From the NCBI GenBank assembly GCA_017590115.1, contig JAGGNK010011225.1:125387-189386 (forward strand): a stretch of 64,000 nucleotides of DNA, read 5' to 3'. The stretch comes from Montifringilla adamsi. Lineage: Eukaryota; Chordata; Aves; Passeriformes; Passeridae. Position numbers and translations under genes: made by a program. Each line of letters starts with the position of its first letter. Within the stretch, counting starts at the first letter, position 1. Positions 36,871 through 49,683 of the stretch are shown piece after piece. Under the pieces are notes generated by a model. That model saw nothing but the letters and a program-made list of their open reading frames with translations. It was not told the DNA's origin and searched no databases.

Positions 36871-39800
36871 GACTCACTTTTGGAAAGTCTGGGAAGGGAC
36901 AGCAAATTCTGTCTCTCCCTCCAGAGCAAGCCCCTCTCACAGATCATGACCCTGATTCCTCTAGCCAGAAAATGTTGTCTGAATCAAAAATGCTCCAGGA
37001 CTTCTTTCTGTGAGAGCCACATTAGAAATGATAAAGCACCTGAATGTCACTGGACACTACTACAAACAGGGAGAGCAGCAGATTGGCAGAAGAATTTGGC
37101 TTCCCCTCCCCACTACCCCCCCTAAAGTATACAACATACATTTACATTTGCTTTGGACAGAGTTTGATTATCCATTCAGGAAACATAAATCATTCCTTTG
37201 TTGTAGATACCCATTCACCAGGCTGTTTTCTCTGTTTTCTGGATAAGTGGAGGGCTGGCTGAACTCATGGGAATCCAGGTATCCTTCTAGTACTGGCTTC
37301 TACCTTGGAATACTCAACCTGTTGGTGTTGATATTCTTCATGTTTTGATCCATGTGTATGATCTACGTGATCAACAGCTCCACTCTCTGTTAGGTTTTTT
37401 TTTTTTTACTAATTAACTCATTTAGAGTCCAAGTAATCCCAAGCCTACAGTGAAGACATTTCACCATTAAAATATTTCTAAAAACACTTTTTCAATTATT
37501 AGGGATATTTAACTTTATTTGAACAGCTGTAGTACTGACATGACTGGGGTTCAAAAGTGTATATTTGGCAGAAAGTCATCCTTCCTTTAATTGCAAATTA
37601 GTGTAAATCTAGCCTTCATAAAGCCACAAAGCAGGAAGATGTCAAAGACTATTACACTGTGGTGTGTTGGATTGGTGTGTGAAACATTTGGTAAAGGTTC
37701 ATCTCAATTATAGCAGGGCAATAGACAGCTTGTGTTTTTTTAAATGGCTGGAAGGGGATTGGGGATGGCAATTAACACCCTATTCACTATCTTCCTATAG
37801 CATAGTCCAAATATCTTGTCTCACTGATGGAAAATATATGTTCATGTTTGTTCTGATTCAAACAACTTAAAGAACAAAGCCATGGAGTGGCTGAAAAAGT
37901 AAATTAAACTGAGAGTGGGGGATAAATACAGACAAACAAATAAAACTGTGTCTGCATTTATGTGTGTCCCACACTCACTTTGTGTTATTATTGCCCTAAA
38001 AGAAATACCAAGCTGCTTTACAAATGTGAGCACAGCTACCTAGCTATGCCATTATTTTTATCTGGAAATACTTTGCCACAATACTGAGCTAAAATCAGGC
38101 CAACTAGATGTTTACCACCTTTACAAACCTGGTGGAGGTGAGATGGATGAAAAAGGGTGAGGGTTGGAGGCCATGTAGTGTTAAAAATGTACTTAACTTA
38201 AAAATGTGGCAGATATTTCAGATAATCTTTTCCCCTCTGATTTGGCAAAGATGTGTATTTGGTCTTTCAGAATGTATATTTTTTTTCTCAACAAAGCTTG
38301 GACAGTCTGGAGTTACAAAAGAGTGCATCCCTTTTCCTTATTAAGTATGATATTTTTATAACATGCTTATAAAAGTTTGAGAATTTTTCAGTCTCTTCCC
38401 CACCTGGTCGAAGGTGATATGCTTATATCAAGAATTAATGTCCTCCTTTTGTCTATGTGATGTGGAAATTTAATTGAAAATTCTAAGTCTGAATACTTCT
38501 AATTCTTACCTTCATAATCAGCTTGCAGGTCTCCATGTTAACTTGCCCAACAGAAATGACTTTTTCCAAGCAGTTAAATGTAGGCCTGCTTGAATTGTTT
38601 TTTAAACTTTTCCTAGATATATTTTATTTCAAAACAGGATGAAAATTTCTCAAGACCAAAACTTTCCCCAGTTTTTGATTAACCTCCCCTCAAAAAAAAC
38701 CACTCTTTCTACACCTCATTTCAAAAGTTCCCTTTGAATTTTTATGTGCAAAAGCATAGTTTTTTATTTTCAAGTCAGCTTTACTTCAAAGGCTGTAGGA
38801 AAACATCTCAGAAGCCACGGTTCTGTGCGTTGGTCAGCGGATTTTCATAACAGGAACTTTTCCAACCTGGGGGGCAGATTTTTCTTCTTTAGACCTATGA
38901 AGCACATTAGACACTCGTGGGGGCTTTTTCCCTAAAAAGTGTGTATATGTTTAAGTGTGAAAGAAAAAGGCTAGAATTGAATGTCAGAGACTGGGTCAGG
39001 CTATGTTAGTTCTAGTCTTGCAGACTAGAAATTACACCCCTAAACAGCAGAAAGGTGTGAAGGATGGAAGGAAACAATCGTGCCAAAGGGAAACACACAG
39101 CTATGTCCCACCTGCACTTGCCCCTCAGTGTCTTCATTAGGGAAAAGCTCTTCCACATTTTCCTTCAGCTTGTTACCTCGCTCCCATTTCTGGACATGGT
39201 GTCCTCAGAGTGACTTGAAACCAGAGAGGAAAATGGTAAGTGAAGAACACTCACTGCTTCTAAATTACCTTTGTTACTGTACTGTTAACTTGGCAAGAAA
39301 ATGAATTTGGAATAGATCCTGGAGTTTTTAATTGCTTGAGGCAATCACCTTGGTTATTAAGTCATTGGGGAGGATTTGGCTGAGGGAATCATGCAGCAAT
39401 GAGGGGATGCAAATCCATCACTGGTAGGTGTGAAATAATCCTTCTGTATAAAACATTCATTGCTTTCCTTTGGGTGTTTCTGCCAAAGTCATCACCAGAA
39501 ACTCAGTGGACACAGGGTAATCTTTCTGATGTGTTGCTGCTTGTTATAAAGAGGTGTAGGAGGGTCAACAGACTCTCAACATGATAAAGTATATGCCCTT
39601 AAGGGTTGGCACTCTATACAGGAAGAAGGGAAATTAGCAACTGATTAATGAGCTGACATTGTACCTGTCAATAAGGGAAACAAGACTCAGGTGTCTACAT
39701 TCACTATATGATGCCATTTCTGAAAGTGTGAGCAATTTCACCTATACCTGTGTGAGTAAGATAGGGTCTGGTGTCTTGTGTTACACAGCTTGTACAGCTG

Positions 39801-40439
39801 TAGAGCACATTTAGAGCAAAATCTCTCTACAAGAGGGAGACAAGACATTTCAAGGACTGTATTAGACAGAGGACAATGCTAGATACAAAATTTGAAAGCT
39901 ATTACCTAAGGCATAAAAATAAATGAATAAATACATTTACAGAAAGACATCCTAAGCATTATTACTTTGAAGTGTTTGCCACTTGGCAAGCTATTGGTCT
40001 CTATTTTCTTTTTCTTTTGTGAAAAGCATAGAAACTCATCTCAGTTTTCACTTGCTATAAACTGGGGTTATTCTGTGAAACCCCGAGAGTCTCAAGCAAT
40101 TTACAATAGCTGAGGAACTGTGTTTTAAGTAAGAAGACAACCTCAGAGAACCTCTGAGTGCCAGAATAAAACCTGTCAGCAGTTTCCATCTCTTCCTGCA
40201 AGGGCTGTGAGTTTGTGGAATACACCAGAGTACTGGTGACCCTGATCCACACCTCCTTTGGCTAGTCTGAATGTGAACTAGATGAGGAATTCCAGCTTTT
40301 CTAACGTTCCAGGCATTTCACAAGAGACATTTCAGTAAATGAGATTATCCTAAGGCATTAGTGCAACCAGGTGAGCCCCGCACTGTGTGGTTTGTCTGAA
40401 CCAGGGTACCAGGCACACTTCACATGAAAGTCAGTCATG
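36871..40439. other. unannotated non-coding stretch
   Basis: No gene is recognised. A run of 12 T lies at 37395-37406. Around 38600-38790 the words 'gaaaatttctcaagaccaaa' and 'cccagtttttgattaacct' resemble a widespread old reptile-lineage repeat whose name I cannot give with certainty. All open frames are under 80 residues. Confidence 0.5.
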
Positions 40440-40996
40440 AAGCAGTCATGGTTGAGAATTTTAAGGGCATTGCCAAGACACACAGAGATGTAATTAGAAA
40501 AGCAAAAGCTCTTCACTTGAAATTGGCCAGAGATGTTAGAACCTACAAGAATGAGTTCTTAAGGTATGTAAACAACAAGGAGAAGCAGAAGGAAAATATT
40601 GGCCTGCTGTCAAACAAGAGAGGTGAATTAGTTTCCAAAAGTGATGAAAACGTTCTCAGCACATTCTCCATCTCTGGCTTTATCAGCACTATTATTTTGA
40701 TTACAAAAATCCAGGTTGATGCAAACACAGATGTACTGTCTGCTAAAGAAGATTTGGTGTGTGAACAGGAAACTGATGGGCCCTGATGTTATCCATCCAA
40801 GGGTCTTATCCAACCAAGGGCTGGTTGACATCATTGTGATGTCACTCTGTAGTCCTTGAGAAATCTGGGGACTGCAGGTATCTCAGAAGATGGGAAGAAA
40901 GTTGATAGTGCCCCCATCTACCAGATAGTTATAAAGAAGGATCCAGGCATTTATAGGTTCATCAGTCTTATTTGAACCCCTGGGAAAGTTATGGAA
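40440..40996 (+). mobile_element. CR1 LINE ORF2 fragment, left piece
   Basis: Plus-strand CR1 ORF2 sequence between the endonuclease and the RT. The open frame at 40424-40786 contains RDVIRKAKALHLKLARDVRT, then 'NNKEKQKENIGLLSNKRGE'. After a frame change come blocks equivalent to 'GPDVIHPRVL' (gggccctgatgttatccatc), 'DPGIYRFISL' and 'PGKVME', ending at 40994. The next bases are the 3' end of a minus-strand CR1. The missing endonuclease indicates 5' truncation. It may be the left part of the element whose 3' end is at 43060-43506. Confidence 0.85.
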
Positions 40997-43050
40997 TGAA
41001 TCATAAAATCACAGAATTGTTAGGGTTGGAAGGAACCTCTGGAGACCATCCAGTCCAACCCCCTGCCAAGGCAGGGTCAGATAGAGCAGGTTACACAGGA
41101 ATATGTCCAGGTGAGTTTTGAATGGCTCCAGAAAGGAAGATTCCACAACCTCCCTGGCAGCCTGTTTCAGTGCTCTGCAGCCCTCAACATAAAGTTTAAA
41201 TTTATGGCCATTGTTCCTCATTCTGGGTTCTGCTTTGCTGATCATGACCCTCTGATCTCTGCTGTTCAGCCATTCTTGATCCACCTCACTGTCTGTTCAT
41301 CTAACAGATGTTTCCTGAGGTTACTTAAGGGGGTGTTATAGGAGATGGTGTCAAAAGCCTTGCTGGAGTTGAGGTAGATAATATTCTCTGCTCTCCCCTC
41401 ATTAACCCTTCCTGCCATGCCATCATAGAGGGCTATCAAATTGGTCAAGCGTGACTTCCCCGTGGTGAATCCATGCTGACAACTCCTGATGACTTTCTCT
41501 TACGTGGTGATGACCTCCAGAGTAATCTGTTCCATCACCTTGCCAAGGGTGGAAGTGAGTCAGACTGTCCAACTGTTTCCCAGGTCACCCATCCTTTTGA
41601 AAGTGTGTCTTTCCTCAAGTCATCAGGTATCTGTCTTGTGCTCCTATTTTTCAAAGATGATGGAGAGTGGCTTAGCAACAACATCTCCCTCAGCACCCAT
41701 GGATGTATCCCATCAGGTCCCATGGATTTATGATTCTTAACTTTGTCTAGCAAATCTCTAGCCCTCTACAACCTTTATTAAGTTTTCTTTTCTCCAGTTT
41801 CTTTTCCTCCAAAGGTCTGTTATTCTTGATTGCTGACACGAGCAATAAAACTGAAGAAAATAAGGCATTTGGTAATTCTGCCTTATCTGTGTCTTCCTTC
41901 CCCAGGTCACACATCTGATTCAGCAGTGGCCTCATATTTTCCCAATCTTCCTTTTACTGTTCATGCACTTGTAGAAGCCCCTTTTGTTGTCCTTGATATC
42001 TCTTGCCAGGCTCAGTTCCAAGCGGGCTTTGGCCTTCCATATCTTATCCTCTCATACTCTGATGTTCTTCTAGCCCTCCCATTTGGCTTTTCCCTTTTTT
42101 CCACATTCCATAAATTTCTTTCTTCCATTTGAGATTCACTAGAAGCTCCCTGCTCATCCATGCAAGTGTCCTGCCCCCTTTACTTGATTTCTTGCACATA
42201 GGTACACACTGGTCTTGAGCCTGATGGAAGTGATGCTTGAATATTGACTATCTCTCTTGGACCCCCTTCTCTCCTAGAGCCCTAACCCATGGGTTTCTTA
42301 TAAGCAGGTCTTTGAAGAGGCTGAAGTTGGCTTTCTGGAGGTTGAGGGTTCTAGTCCTGCTTACTGCTTGGCTTCCTCTGTGCAGGATCCTGATTTCCAC
42401 CATCTCATGATCACTACAACTAAGGCTGCCCCACAACCTTCACATCTTCAACCAGTTCCTCCTGGTTTTTTAGTACAAGGTCCAATAACACACCCTTCTT
42501 TGTTGGTTCCTCCACAACTTGCATCAAAATATTTTCATCATTGATCTGTAGGAACTTCCTGGACTGTCTGTGCCAGGCCATTTTGTCTTTCCAACAAATA
42601 TCAGTGTGGTTGAAGTCCCTCAGGAGAACCAGGGCCTGTCACCCTGATGGTACTTTCAGCTGTCCATAGAAAGTTTTATCAACTTCTTTCTCCTGATCAG
42701 GTCACCTACAGTAAAGACCCACAGCAGCACCACCCATATTAGCCTGTCTCTTAATTCTCACTTGTAAACCCTCAGCTCATTTTTCTGGCCCTGGGTAGAG
42801 CTCAATACATTCCTCTTGCTCTCTTATATAAAAAAGCAACTCTAACACTGCCCCTCATTGACCTGTCCTTTCTAAAAAATACATAGCCACCCATGATAGC
42901 ATTCCAGTCATGTGAGCTGTCTCACTGTGTCTCTGTAATTGCAATGAGATCATGGCCCTGTGACCACACACAGATTTCTATTTCTGTTTATTCCTCATGC
43001 TGTGTCTGTTTATGTACAGGCACTTTTGAGTGGTGATCGAGCAATTGGAT
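40997..43050 (-). mobile_element. CR1 LINE, minus strand, internally deleted
   Basis: The most complete retroelement in the window. On the minus strand, from about 43015 downwards, are the endonuclease blocks: 'HDLIAITET', the 'DQEKEVDKTFY' region, 'RDFNHTDICW' (normally GDFNHPD) and, at 42248-42436, 'SCSDHEMVEIRILHRGS'. Linker and RT blocks follow at 41747-41935 (GPLLNQ-like) and at 41535-41753 ('KNHKSMGPDGIHPWVLRE'). At 41266-41448 are 'LTNLIALYDGMAGRVNEGRA' and 'NSSKAFDTISYN'. The chain then jumps from 'WLNSRDQRVMISKAEP' straight to 'NNGHKFKL' and 'AAREVVESSFLEPFKTHLD' near 41230-41080, so the RT segment carrying the catalytic FADD box is gone. The 3' end at 40997-41080 reads as the standard avian CR1 terminus. 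Frameshifts and stops make it non-autonomous and dead. Confidence 0.9.
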
Positions 43051-43059
43051 TCCCTACAC

Positions 43060-43506
43060 AGGGTGTGAGAGGAAAAGTCACAAACATGAGCCAGATAGAG
43101 GGCAGCTTGACATATAAGAAAAGGCTGAGAGAAATGGGTTTGTTCAGTCTTGAGAAAAGAAGGCTTAGGGAGACCTTGTCACCACATTTCAGCATATAAA
43201 GACTACAAAGAAAATGGACAATCTCTTTTTACAAGGAGCCACACAGAAAAGATGGGGGGTAATGGATATAAGTAACTTCTGGGATGTCGTGATTGGACAT
43301 ATGAGGAATATTTTTCACAATGAAAACAATCAGCCAACAATAACCTCCCCAGGGAAGTGGTAGATTCCTGAGCATTGGACACTTTTAAGATTTGGCTGGA
43401 CAGGATGCTGAGCTATCTTATCTAGATCATGCTGCTACCATCACTTGGCCAAGAAAGGTTGGACCAGATAATCCTTGAGGTCCCCTTTCAACTTAGTATT
43501 CTATGA
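43060..43506 (+). mobile_element. CR1 LINE 3' end, right piece
   Basis: Plus-strand CR1 RT C-terminus and 3' end. 'KKRLREMGLFSLEKRRLRET' is encoded at 43118-43177. Decayed 'ctttttacaaggagccacac' and 'cccagggaagtggtagattc' blocks follow. The terminus is 'gttggaccagataatccttg' then 'aggtcccctttcaacttagt' and 'attctatgaata' at 43498-43509. The N-terminal part of this element is not adjacent; the minus-strand CR1 lies directly upstream. Confidence 0.85.
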
Positions 43507-43509
43507 ATA

Positions 43510-46028
43510 ACAGCAATTTATTTTTAGAAAATTAAGTGGGTGTTCCAGACAGCAATCCTGGTATCCTCAGGAGTTAGCTTCCAATTTAATGTGAATAGTC
43601 CCAGCTTAGAGCCCTTGCTTAGAAAAGTCCCTTCTCTGTAGGCAACTTAACATACACAGGCAACTTTTTGTACCTTTTTTTAGGACAAGTGACTTATAAA
43701 ATGCAATATGCATGAGAAAGGGAGAGAGATGAAAGCTGAATTGTAAAGAAGGAGGAGGTCCTCAAGGCCCCTGTAGTGACGTAGGAGGGGATTTACAAGG
43801 TCATATTGGACCTACTTCAAAATGTGCTGTTGTAGAGAGGATGATGGGAACTCTTGGGGCCAACTGGGAATTGACTCACTTGTCCCTGCCTGCTGCTGCC
43901 TCCGCCTGTGAGTAATATTTGCAGATCACCTTTTTCTTCTTTAAGCAGCTGGAACGCCTGATGCTGACTCAACTCCAGGGGATGGAAATGTAAGCCAGAT
44001 TGAAGCCAGAGGTGATTTTGTTTCCATGCATGGGGTTTTATTTTTCACTGCTTGATTAGGATCACAGCCACATCAAAAGAATTGGAGAAAAAAGAAGGCA
44101 TGGTATTTGCCCTTCATGAAAGGTCTTTGGGAATTTTAGCTTTACCTGTGGCAGGAGGGAGGCGGTAAATTTTACAACTGGATAAGCCAATTCATTTCTT
44201 CCCCCCTCAGCTCCCCCCCTTGCCATTCCCACACTTGTCTAAGCTCTTTTTTAAGGAAAAGATAGGGGAAGGTGACTGCGACAGATGAAAGTGATGTTAG
44301 TTATGTCAGTTGCTGTTGGAAATGGAGCAGAGGAATCCGCCTACTAAGAAATACAGCCAGAAAATAATCTGTCCCAAAGAGTTACTGCAGTCTCTGCACA
44401 GGGCACCTGAAGAAGCTTTTGAAGGACATCTTTTTTCTTATTACAGTAATATTTTTCAGGTTCACAAGGTGAGCACGGTATATGGGATGCAGCTGGCTAC
44501 AGTGATTAATGGCTCTTTCTGCTAAGAGTTCCTCTGCAGATCCTTTGGCATTTCATGTATTCAGCAAAGCTTATTTCCACTTAACTGCAGTCTCTCTTCG
44601 TGGCTCAACATCCATTTGGACCCTTATAAAGTATATCTGCATGCTAGTTAATCTCTGCTGTTGGCAAAAGGTCTGCCTATGCAGCATGCTGCTGCTTCCT
44701 CTTCCCTTGCCCTAGGCTTAAGATGATATCTTCTTGTGAACACAGTCTAGTTACATCAACCTATAAAATCTACTTTTGAAAATTATATATTAAAAGTCAT
44801 TTCCTCTGAAGCACTTGTTTGTTTTCATCTCAGAAAGGAGGTGTCATTTGCCAATTTGATAACGTTTTCTTTAGGTACCTTAAAGAGATATATATTTTCT
44901 TCCTACAGATACCTAACAGGCTTTGTACAAGGCAGTGAAGTTACACGGCTTAATATAATAGTGTCCTAAATGTGATCCATTGTGCAGCAAAATCAGATTG
45001 TAAAGTGGAGACAGACAAGCAAGTGCAAGAATCTGCTTTGGAGGCAGAGCCTGCTGCCAAGCAAGAGATGAGGAGAGTTTCTCTACCATGTGAATTTTTC
45101 TGGCAGTGACTGTTAGAAACCTGCAGAACTTGATAGGAGAGGCTTTGAAAGCACAAAAGATGTCCTTTATCTGTTTTGCCTCTCTTGAATGCTCCTCTTG
45201 TAGTGCTTTTTGTCCCTGCTGCTCTGACTGCCATTCAAGGTGTGAGACCTGTGGAAGAGGGGCTGTTCAGGACATTAGCCTCAAGGTGCCTTTTAAAGAA
45301 AAAACAGTTGCTGGAACTGTGGGCACAGGAAAATATCATGTGGTTGAAAAAGAGGACGATCCTCTCTGGTGCTAGGTAGGTGGTAGAGATGGCAGCTTGA
45401 GCAACTGGGTCAGTACCTTGAGTGAGAACAGAGAGTCTCTGTAGCATGCAGTGATAGAGGTAGCTGAAACAGTCAGCCATCCTTTGGATTTACACACCAT
45501 TTTTATCCCCACCCTGTCATGGATTTTTTCTTGCTTAGTGACACAGGCAGGGTCACAGAAAATCAGAGTTACAGATTTCCTTCTTGTCCTGGGTACAACT
45601 CTGCCACTCCATCTCACAGGAATGGTTTCCAATAGTCATTCCTCTCTGACTGTTCCTGCTGCCTGCTCTGCAGCTACTGAAAGCTGTGCCAAATGGTGCT
45701 GTTTTCCATTTTTTGCCATTTTTACCAGTATTATTTCAAGGCATGATCACACTTCTCCATGCTGAGTTCTCTGCTAATTTGGGATTGACCACAACTGCAC
45801 TGCCCACTCAGGTTGTGTTTTGCCTATAAGTTACTCTTCTTTTCAAAACTCTTTGTGAATTGCTCCAGGCTAAGTTCTCTGTCCTGCTCTGCCTCTCACC
45901 TGCCATACAGCTAAATTTGGCTGGTGGGAGATCTGTCTTCTCTCAACTCTATGCCAACTTGTGTCGTGTGAATTCAAACCTCAGCTGAAATATTTCTGCT
46001 TCCTAATTCACCGCTTCTTTCCTTGGCT
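43510..46028. other. unannotated non-coding stretch
   Basis: No gene or repeat is recognised. The frame at 44310-44525 is mildly protein-like and is followed by a donor-like caag|gtgagc at 44468/44469, but no convincing acceptor was found. The remaining frames are short and overlap one another. Confidence 0.5.
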
Positions 46029-46086
46029 ATTATTATTATTAATTAATTAATAAGTAGTATTGTTGTTGTTATTATTATTATTATTA
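46029..46086 (+). repeat. compound TTA/TTAA/TTG microsatellite
   Basis: Consecutive blocks of (tat)n, (taat)n, ttgttgttg and (tta)n cover 46029-46086. It is simple-sequence DNA with likely length variation. Confidence 0.9.
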
Positions 46087-48161
46087 GAGTGACTAATGTA
46101 TTGCATCTGTTTCTTTCATCTCTGCTGTCTTCCCAGCCTTCCTCTATGGGTAGTTCAAGTGAAGATGAGTAATGCAGAGGCAGTGAGCATGGTGGCTATT
46201 TGGAGATGGAAGACAGTGTATTCCAGAAGCATTAGCACTTGCTAAACACAGAACTGAAGTGCTGAGGCACAACTCTGAACACTTGCAGGTTTAAGGATGG
46301 CTAAGGGTTGAGTTTGGTGTCAGATAACTAGGATAAAGAAGATGCTTAATGCTGAGAATGAGATACAAGCTCAGCCCAGATGCAGAATCCTTTGACTGAG
46401 GGTTTAATTCACAGCATTTGTTGGGTCTTTGATACTTTAGAGATGTCTCCTGGAAATTACCTTTTTCACCATTTGCACTAGCATGTGTGTCTTTCGCACA
46501 AACACAGCAGAAATGCTCTTATATTGGGTATCTGTGTTATGGGGAGCCAGAGGAAAGTAACAAAGCTGTCAGATCTGACAAAATTTGTGGCAGAACAGGC
46601 AAGTCCAATACATCCTTCAAATCACACCGTACAGACTGCAGTGCCTTTGTGTATGTTGCTGCTGAGAGGAGCATAGCTAGAGAGATGAAGTGGGGAGGAA
46701 GGTTTCCTCCCACTACTTTCACTTCTGTATAGAGAAGGTTGAGAGTGAACCAGACAAAAATGAGATGTGTTTGCAAACACTTGGCAGACTTTGAAACCAG
46801 AGAGTGCCTTTTTTTGTGTGCATGCACCTTTTCAGACATGGTTGTTGTGTGAAGGGGAGGCATTGCTCATTCAAACCAGGATGGAAATTTCAGTCCAATG
46901 GCTGGAATTCACATAACTGTCAAGCTAAATGAGTCTGGAGCAAAAGCAAAGGGGGCTTCAGAAGGTTAAATCTGGAAACAAACACCACTGTATGTTTCAG
47001 GCTTTAAATTGTGAGTCATGAATGTTAAAGACTTGAAGGTATCAGCATAACATGCTCTTTATCCTAAAACAAACAACTCACTGATCACATTTATAGAGGT
47101 CTCGTTCTTCTCCCACGCTCAACTTCCAGGCAGATGCAGAACTACTTGTGTAAGGAAGAACTCCTTTCCTATAGGACAGAGAGACATGAAATGGCTAACA
47201 CTAAAAGCAGATATTATTGCAGAGGTGCTCTACAATGAATCCACAATTATTCTCCACAGCCACCCCTTGAGAGTGCATTAACTCCCACAGTGTATTTGAG
47301 AGCCAAGTAAAGAAATGTGCATTAAGGTGAAAAGGAGCCCCATTGTGCATACAGCAGGGCACCTTCATGCATGTTGTCTTCTGTAGCACAGAACAAGGAT
47401 GAGAGGAGCAGAAATAGGTCCCAGCACATCTACGCCTGCAAACGCCTCCCAAAATCTCATACTATAACCTCTCCAGGGCTTCCAAGCATGAGGCATGGCT
47501 TGCAGATTCAGCTACTTGTATATATTCTGAGACAGTTATTCTGTAATTGGGTAAACCTTTTCCAGCTGACACCCTCCAGCTTATCACAAAGCAAGGATTT
47601 ACCACATCCAGAACCTTGATGAGTAATGTTAAAAATAACAGGAGTGGCAAACACTGGTCTGGGTTAGCTCCTGGGTTGCAAAAATTGCACTTGGGGGTTT
47701 TGCTGGAGTCTCCCAAGACTTTCTGCTTATGGGATGGGGCTAACTGTGCCATTGTTGGTATGTGGTAACAGCCAGGAGGAGCTGTGGGAAATCTAAGATC
47801 ACTGGGGTTCAGCAAGAAGCAGTGTCAGTCCTCCCACTGCAGTGGCTGTGCTGGTTGTCAGTCCTGCAGGAGACACCTGGATCCCCCAGGGCCCCACTGC
47901 TCCTGGAGGTTGACATTAAACACCTGTTCAGGTCCCTGTCTTCCCTACAGCATCCCTTGTGTTGTGACTTGAAAGTCAGCTCCAAAGATAAGGCTGTGTG
48001 ATTAGTGTGTCTTTTAAACCAAAGTGTGTCTTAATCAGTCTGATTTACTGTCTGATTCAGAACATTAGCTGCAGCTTCCTAAGCTCCATGGTGTAATGAA
48101 TATGCATACATTCAACAGTTGCAATTAGCAGGCAGCCACTGCTGGGGAAAACAAACTACCC
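46087..48161. other. unannotated non-coding stretch
   Basis: No gene or repeat is recognised. Frames at 46537-46863 (-) and 47462-47815 (-) have no recognisable domain. Confidence 0.55.
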
Positions 48162-48215
48162 AGGGCCTAATTCCACCCTTCCCATAGTGACTTCAGTGGG
48201 ACATTAGCTTAAACA
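48162..48215. repeat. possible old amniote repeat relic
   Basis: 'agggcctaattccacccttc' followed by 'catagtgacttcagtgggac' resembles a short, common amniote repeat motif (the 'cattgacttcaatggga' type). I cannot name the family reliably, and the match is about 50 bases. Confidence 0.25.
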
Positions 48216-49683
48216 CAAGCCCCCAGATCCATTCTACAAAGCAATGGTTAATAGGCCCCCGTGTTTCAAAAACCTATTTAAATAGCGAGGTTTGTGTCAA
48301 TTCTAATTTTACCTGAATGAGTTTGCCTATTCCTCAGTGACCCAGGCAGGCAAATTGAAAGTACAGAGCACATACAGTACAGTACAGTACCTACGTCAGT
48401 GTTTGTTTCGGGACTGGTCATTTGGGTAAGCTGTCTCCTCTTGCTGAAAGAAATAGAATTAATTAGCAAACTTCAAGAAAGTAAAAGGGTTAAGCCTTTC
48501 CTTTGGGATTCCCAGCAGATAAATTCAGCACTATGCAATTGTCATGAGAATTTATGAGGCAAAAGCTACTGGAGTAACTAGGAATAATATGCACAATTAA
48601 AATTATGTTTCTGTTTTTGTCCTTTAGCTTAACCCCTTGGTGCACCGCAAGCTGAAATGTTTGTGAGTTTGGTTCTTATTTCCCAGAGGTTTTTCAGACA
48701 GCCTAACACAAAATTGAAGCTATGATTGGTATGTTTAAGCCCTGGGTTTAAGTTCTGCTCACAGCCGACACAGTGATTTGCAAAGAAACACTTTCACACA
48801 GTTATTTCATAAAAATCATTTATATTTAATATAAATCTGTCAAACATTCAAAACCATATGTGAAGTAATTTAAAATGCTTACAGAGTCGTAGAACATTGT
48901 GCTTTATTGCATTCAGAAGCAGAAAAAAAAGGGCAAGACCTGCAGCAACAGAAATCTGAGTTCGAGCTTATCCAAAGCTGAAAGAGATAAAGGGATCCTG
49001 TTGCTCTGCACACAGAGGAGAGGGAACTGAGTTACACCCCTCCACAGGTCTGTTTCCTCTGTGCATGTGGCTTTTGCTCTCCTGTTCCACCCACACCAAT
49101 CTCATCCTCTGAAGCTGTGCCTGGGTTTGGGCTGTTGAGATTTGGAGAGGTTGTTGACCTCTTAGCTAATAAATGCCTGTCCCTGCATCAAAATAAAGTT
49201 CCTGTTTCATCTGGTGCTTGTCCTGAGCAGAAGCTGCTAAGCATGGGCCAGCTAATAAGCTCTTTGCAGAGCATGAGAACAGCTTCTTTTCCTTTCCTTG
49301 GGAGAGGTACTAGGTATTCCAGGAGAAAGGGAAAAATGGTGGTTCCTCACAGCGTGCTAATGCAACTGAAGATGGCCAAGGAAAAGAGAGGAAGTAGTGC
49401 AAGTGCTGCCTCACCTAAGTATCTTATTCCATTTACCTCCAAACTTTCCAGCAATATTTCACATTATCATCAAATCTGGCCTGTGAAAATTCAAGAAGAC
49501 AGGTTTAACTGTTACAAAGCTAAATAGGGGACAAGATCAGGTTTATAATAACAGGATATTTTCTACTTAACTGTGGTGATATTAGATTCCTTCTATATGT
49601 GCTGAGTCATTGCTTGTATTTATTTATTTTAATAAAAGGTAATGGCTACGTCTGTTTACAAATTAATAAAAATTCGTTGTATT
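48216..49683. other. unannotated non-coding stretch
   Basis: No gene is recognised. A short (acagt)3 repeat lies at 48374-48388. The 136-residue frame at 49117-49527 (+) is hydrophilic (KMAKEKRGSSASAASPKYL) but has no family match or exon signals that I trust. The AT-rich part 48520-48620 could be regulatory. Confidence 0.5.

Noticed and set aside
40424..40786. 120-residue open frame as a possible gene
   Set aside because: It matches the CR1 ORF2 region between endonuclease and RT.
44310..44525. 71-residue frame followed by a donor-like site at 44469
   Set aside because: No credible acceptor upstream and no family resemblance.
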